A DNA stretch of 64,000 nt from NCBI GenBank assembly GCA_017984215.1, contig JAGOAA010000004.1, positions 1-64,000 on the forward strand, given 5' to 3'. The notes under the pieces were generated by a model. The model did not search any database, was not told the origin of the DNA, and saw nothing but the letters and a program-made list of their open reading frames with translations. The stretch is from Cytophagaceae bacterium. Its GTDB lineage: Bacteria > Bacteroidota > Bacteroidia > Cytophagales > Spirosomataceae. This document shows positions 61,490 through 64,000 of this stretch, piece by piece. Position 1 is the first letter of the stretch. Every line of letters begins with the position of its first letter. The translations under genes were made by a program, and so were the position numbers.

Positions 61490-62782
61490 TCCAAATCGGT
61501 AAACTAAGTAACTGATTGCAAAAAAGCAGATCACAAACGGTATGCTCGAGGTGTTTTGAAGCAGAGTGCCTGCCAAAAATAAGCTCGAAATCATTACGAG
61601 TAGCAAGGGCAAATAAGGGTAAGCCCAAACGCGGTAGGGGCGATTCAAGTTCGGTTCCGTTTTTCTCAAGCGTAATAACGAAGCAAATCCCGCTAAATAG
61701 CTGGCCACAAAAAAGAAGGTGGCTATGTCGGATAATCGGTCACTAATCGACTGACTGCTTACCAAAAATAGACAAGCGAGGCCAACAGTCATATGGGTGG
61801 CAACTGTGGGGCTACCTTGTGCATTCACTTTTCCAGCCCCGGCAAAAAATAAACCATCCCGACTCATCGAGTAAATAACCCGAGGCGCGAACATGACTTG
61901 GGTATTTAGGATTCCGAGGATACTCAACATCAAAAAGGTCGTCACCCATCGACCTGTTTGGGCACCTAGAATCTGTTGCATGGCATCCGCTGCGGCCAAT
62001 TTACTTTGGCTTAATTCTGCCCATGAAAGTGTGTTTAGGATACCTATATTGATGAGAATATAAATGACAGCGACTACAATGACCCCAATAAACATTGATT
62101 TGGGCATGCTTTTGACGGGATCTTTGTTTTCTTCGGTGAAATAGGCGGCGGTGTGCCAACCGTCGAAGGCATAGAAAATCGAGAGCAAAGCAGTCAGTAT
62201 CCCTGACCAAAGCGGTAAGCCGCTCGGTGCAGCTGGACTTGCATGCCAAGTGCCGCCGTCGCCATGCGCAAAACAAATGATAATAAATCCGATGAGTGCA
62301 AGCGCTTTTATTCCACTGAGCCATTCCTGTGATTTGCCTGCAAGAACAACGCCCATTTGGTGAAAAAACCACAGGAGCAATAGGATTAGAATGGCGCAAT
62401 ACAATACATAATCTTGTAAGCTAGGGAAAAGAATGGCCAGGTATTCGCTACAGGTGTAAGACCCGAAACCGAGAGCGGTAACGGTTCCGAGCCAAGAACT
62501 TAGGCCAACAATGAAGCCCACGTAACGTCCGAAAGCCCGTTCGGCATATCCATACCAGGCGCCAGCCTTGGGGATGGAAAGGCTTAATTCAAGGACACAA
62601 CTTACGCCTAAGAGCGCATAGATGGCAACAAGAATCCATAAGCCGATAATGAGCGAAGGATTGTGTAAGAGTTCCGCGATGGGCCCCGGTTTGCGTAAAA
62701 TCCCGGTTCCTACCGTTCCTCCGAGAGTTACTGCCACGCCGAAGCTGGTACCCAATACTTTCCAAAGTTTATTATTCGCCAT
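61472..62782 (-). CDS. APC-superfamily amino acid permease
   Basis: 436 aa with about twelve membrane segments. GGTVGTGILRKPGPIAELL near the N terminus is the APC substrate-binding helix-1 motif, followed by SIPKAGAWYGYAERAFGRYVGF and FYAFDGWHTAAYFTEENKDP (helix 6 region). It is likely an amino acid transporter (LAT-like group); the substrate is unknown. It starts 3 nt after the EEP gene's stop, so the two are co-transcribed. Confidence 0.88.
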   Translation of the reverse strand: MANNKLWKVLGTSFGVAVTLGGTVGTGILRKPGPIAELLHNPSLIIGLWILVAIYALLGVSCVLELSLSIPKAGAWYGYAERAFGRYVGFIVGLSSWLGTVTALGFGSYTCSEYLAILFPSLQDYVLYCAILILLLLWFFHQMGVVLAGKSQEWLSGIKALALIGFIIICFAHGDGGTWHASPAAPSGLPLWSGILTALLSIFYAFDGWHTAAYFTEENKDPVKSMPKSMFIGVIVVAVIYILINIGILNTLSWAELSQSKLAAADAMQQILGAQTGRWVTTFLMLSILGILNTQVMFAPRVIYSMSRDGLFFAGAGKVNAQGSPTVATHMTVGLACLFLVSSQSISDRLSDIATFFFVASYLAGFASLLRLRKTEPNLNRPYRVWAYPYLPLLLVMISSLFLAGTLLQNTSSIPFVICFFAISYLVYRFGLTKRV

Positions 62783-62785
62783 CCC

Positions 62786-63898
62786 TTATTTTAATTCGTA
62801 ATCTGCGGCAATCGGAAAGTGATCGGAATAGCCAATGTTCCGAAGTGTGACGAATTGTTTCACCTCAAATTCGTTCGAATAAAATTGGTTGTCGATGCGG
62901 ACAATGAAAGGACTTCTGTTTAATGTAAAGCCAAATCCGCGGCCCGCTTCCTCGAATGAATTTTTTAAACGCTCCCGCAAGGTTCCATAGGCCCAGCCAT
63001 AAGGCGTCTCATTTAAATCGCCCACGACAATCACCGGATACATGCTTTCCTGGATCAAGCGATTAATTTGCGACATTTCATCTTTGTGATGAATAAATCC
63101 TTTTCGTAACGAATTCATGATGCCTCGACCTTCTTTCTTCGCATCTTCATAATCTTGATCACGAATTTTACCTGTTACGCGTCCCACACGAATTCCCATC
63201 GACCATAACTGTACATTAATGATGCGGAAGGTATCTTCTTTTGCGACGATATCTGCATACAAATAACCGTTGGCAGAATTGCCAAATTGTTTGCCTGCCT
63301 GATGGATGATGGGGTATTTAGAGAATATCGCCAAACCCATTTTTTCTTTGGCCTCAAAAAAATCTTCTTTCAAGGGAATAAAGGCATAATGCGGATAGGA
63401 TTCCTTCATCATGTTGATGCTCCGATAAGCCTTGCGATCTGCGTGCGAATAGAATTCTTGAAAGCATTTTACATCCGCTTGATATTCCAGCATGAAACTT
63501 TTCAGCGCTTTGACCTTTTCTTCGTTCCCATTGTAATTGTTGGAGTACATGCCGTAGACATTATAGCTCAGGACGCGCAGGTCTTTTTTTGTCGCAGGTT
63601 TTGCTGTATTCCATACAATACTCCGTTGAATAAATCCATAGCCTAAAGCGAGCACTATGAGGGGTAATAAGGCGCGTTTGGCCCGACGAAACATCCAATA
63701 AATCAAAGAAATTAAACAGAGCACTTGCGCATACGGCAGGGTCATCATAATGAAGCCTGCGAGCCAGTGGTCTACAATCAGCGAATAGCTTAATAAATAG
63801 GTCAGTAGTGTATAAAGGCACAATGGCAGGGTTCCTAACCAGATCAGGGAAGAGATGATTTTCTTGCTAACGGATTCGTCGGTTTTTCGCTTTGCCAT
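62786..63898 (-). CDS. Membrane-anchored endonuclease/exonuclease/phosphatase family protein
   Basis: 370 aa with two or three N-terminal membrane segments (about 13-80) and an EEP domain (~105-370): LRVLSYNVYGMY, CFQEFYSHADRK, INVQLWSMG, VIVVGDLNETPYGWAYG and NIGYSDHFPIAADY, which carry the catalytic Asn, Glu, Asp and final SDH motif. It is probably a phosphodiesterase or phosphatase acting at the membrane. A TATCTTTG box lies four bases before the ATG. Confidence 0.88.
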   Translation of the reverse strand: MAKRKTDESVSKKIISSLIWLGTLPLCLYTLLTYLLSYSLIVDHWLAGFIMMTLPYAQVLCLISLIYWMFRRAKRALLPLIVLALGYGFIQRSIVWNTAKPATKKDLRVLSYNVYGMYSNNYNGNEEKVKALKSFMLEYQADVKCFQEFYSHADRKAYRSINMMKESYPHYAFIPLKEDFFEAKEKMGLAIFSKYPIIHQAGKQFGNSANGYLYADIVAKEDTFRIINVQLWSMGIRVGRVTGKIRDQDYEDAKKEGRGIMNSLRKGFIHHKDEMSQINRLIQESMYPVIVVGDLNETPYGWAYGTLRERLKNSFEEAGRGFGFTLNRSPFIVRIDNQFYSNEFEVKQFVTLRNIGYSDHFPIAADYELK

Positions 63899-63902
63899 GA
63901 CT

Positions 63903-63910
63903 CAAAGATA
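63903..63910 (-). promoter_or_regulatory. -7 box TATCTTTG upstream of the EEP gene
   Basis: Exact TAnnTTTG match on the minus strand ending four bases before the ATG, implying a leaderless or nearly leaderless mRNA. Confidence 0.5.
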
Positions 63911-63946
63911 CACAATCGTAGGCATTTTATAAATTTTGTAAAGACC

Positions 63947-63978
63947 TTTGGGATTTTTCAAAATATTTCCTACTTTTG
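63947..63978 (+). promoter_or_regulatory. Consensus promoter directing into the region beyond the window
   Basis: TTTG (63947-63950), 20-nt spacer, TACTTTTG (63971-63978): an exact Bacteroidota-type promoter on the plus strand. Its gene lies beyond position 64000. Confidence 0.7.
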
Positions 63979-64000
63979 CAATCCCTTTGAGGGAAACCAT

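Noticed and set aside
63979-64000. RNA gene or leader at the right edge
   Set aside because: A promoter is clear, but only 22 bases follow, too few to identify the product.

Overview
The window looks like chromosomal DNA of a member of the Bacteroidota, most likely a Cytophagales (Spirosomaceae-like) bacterium. Lineage markers seen are a SusC/SusD pair, a type IX secretion C-terminal sorting domain, DUF4249, DUF5916 and ASPIC/UnbV proteins, very tight gene packing, and repeated matches to the Bacteroidota promoter consensus (TTTG about 19-20 nt before TAnnTTTG). The genus is an inference. No rRNA, tRNA, CRISPR array, integrase or complete insertion sequence was found; this is mostly core genome with one accessory-looking uptake locus.

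Layout. 1-5.3 kb: the end of an elongasome operon (PBP2, RodA), followed without gaps by an MFS transporter and an unnamed protein with phosphotransferase-like (kinase-fold) motifs. 5.3-8.8 kb (minus): DUF423, then the Fo and delta genes of ATP synthase (atpB-E-F-H), ending at a strong terminator with no alpha or gamma genes behind. 8.8-15.3 kb: metX behind an S-box (SAM) riboswitch, an SDR, a nucleoside-permease-like transporter, small envelope proteins, a class C beta-lactamase-like hydrolase and yidD. Several short palindromic repeats lie here.

15.3-32 kb: a large surface-uptake locus. It holds SusC and SusD with strongly biased codon use, a terminator, two tandem ASPIC/UnbV FG-GAP lipoproteins, a third FG-GAP lipoprotein with a c-type haem motif, a second TonB-dependent receptor and a DUF4249 lipoprotein. 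The last five are joined by short gaps or stop/start overlaps. No glycoside hydrolase is present, so the substrate is unknown.

32-47 kb: acyl-CoA dehydrogenase, M1 peptidase, a tyrosine-branch operon (aminotransferase plus tyrA) preceded by a tyrosine-rich leader peptide and an intrinsic terminator, recX-hemA, an SDR/hydrolase pair, a SerB-SerA fusion next to serC (all three serine-pathway activities in two genes), an oxidoreductase, an SGNH hydrolase and a Nudix-HTH regulator. 47-64 kb: yebC, DUF5916, DUF2911, a lone receiver protein, an MBL hydrolase, an HAD phosphatase, a T9SS-sorted putative metalloprotease, accD, a zinc-ribbon/Nif3 pair, Nudix, a sodium:solute symporter, a PBP4-like peptidase, an amino acid permease and an EEP-family protein.

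The most notable points are the apparent tyrosine attenuator at 37955-38119, the hybrid SusCD/FG-GAP/cytochrome/DUF4249 locus, two families of small dispersed palindromes, and the kinase-like gene in the PBP2-RodA operon.
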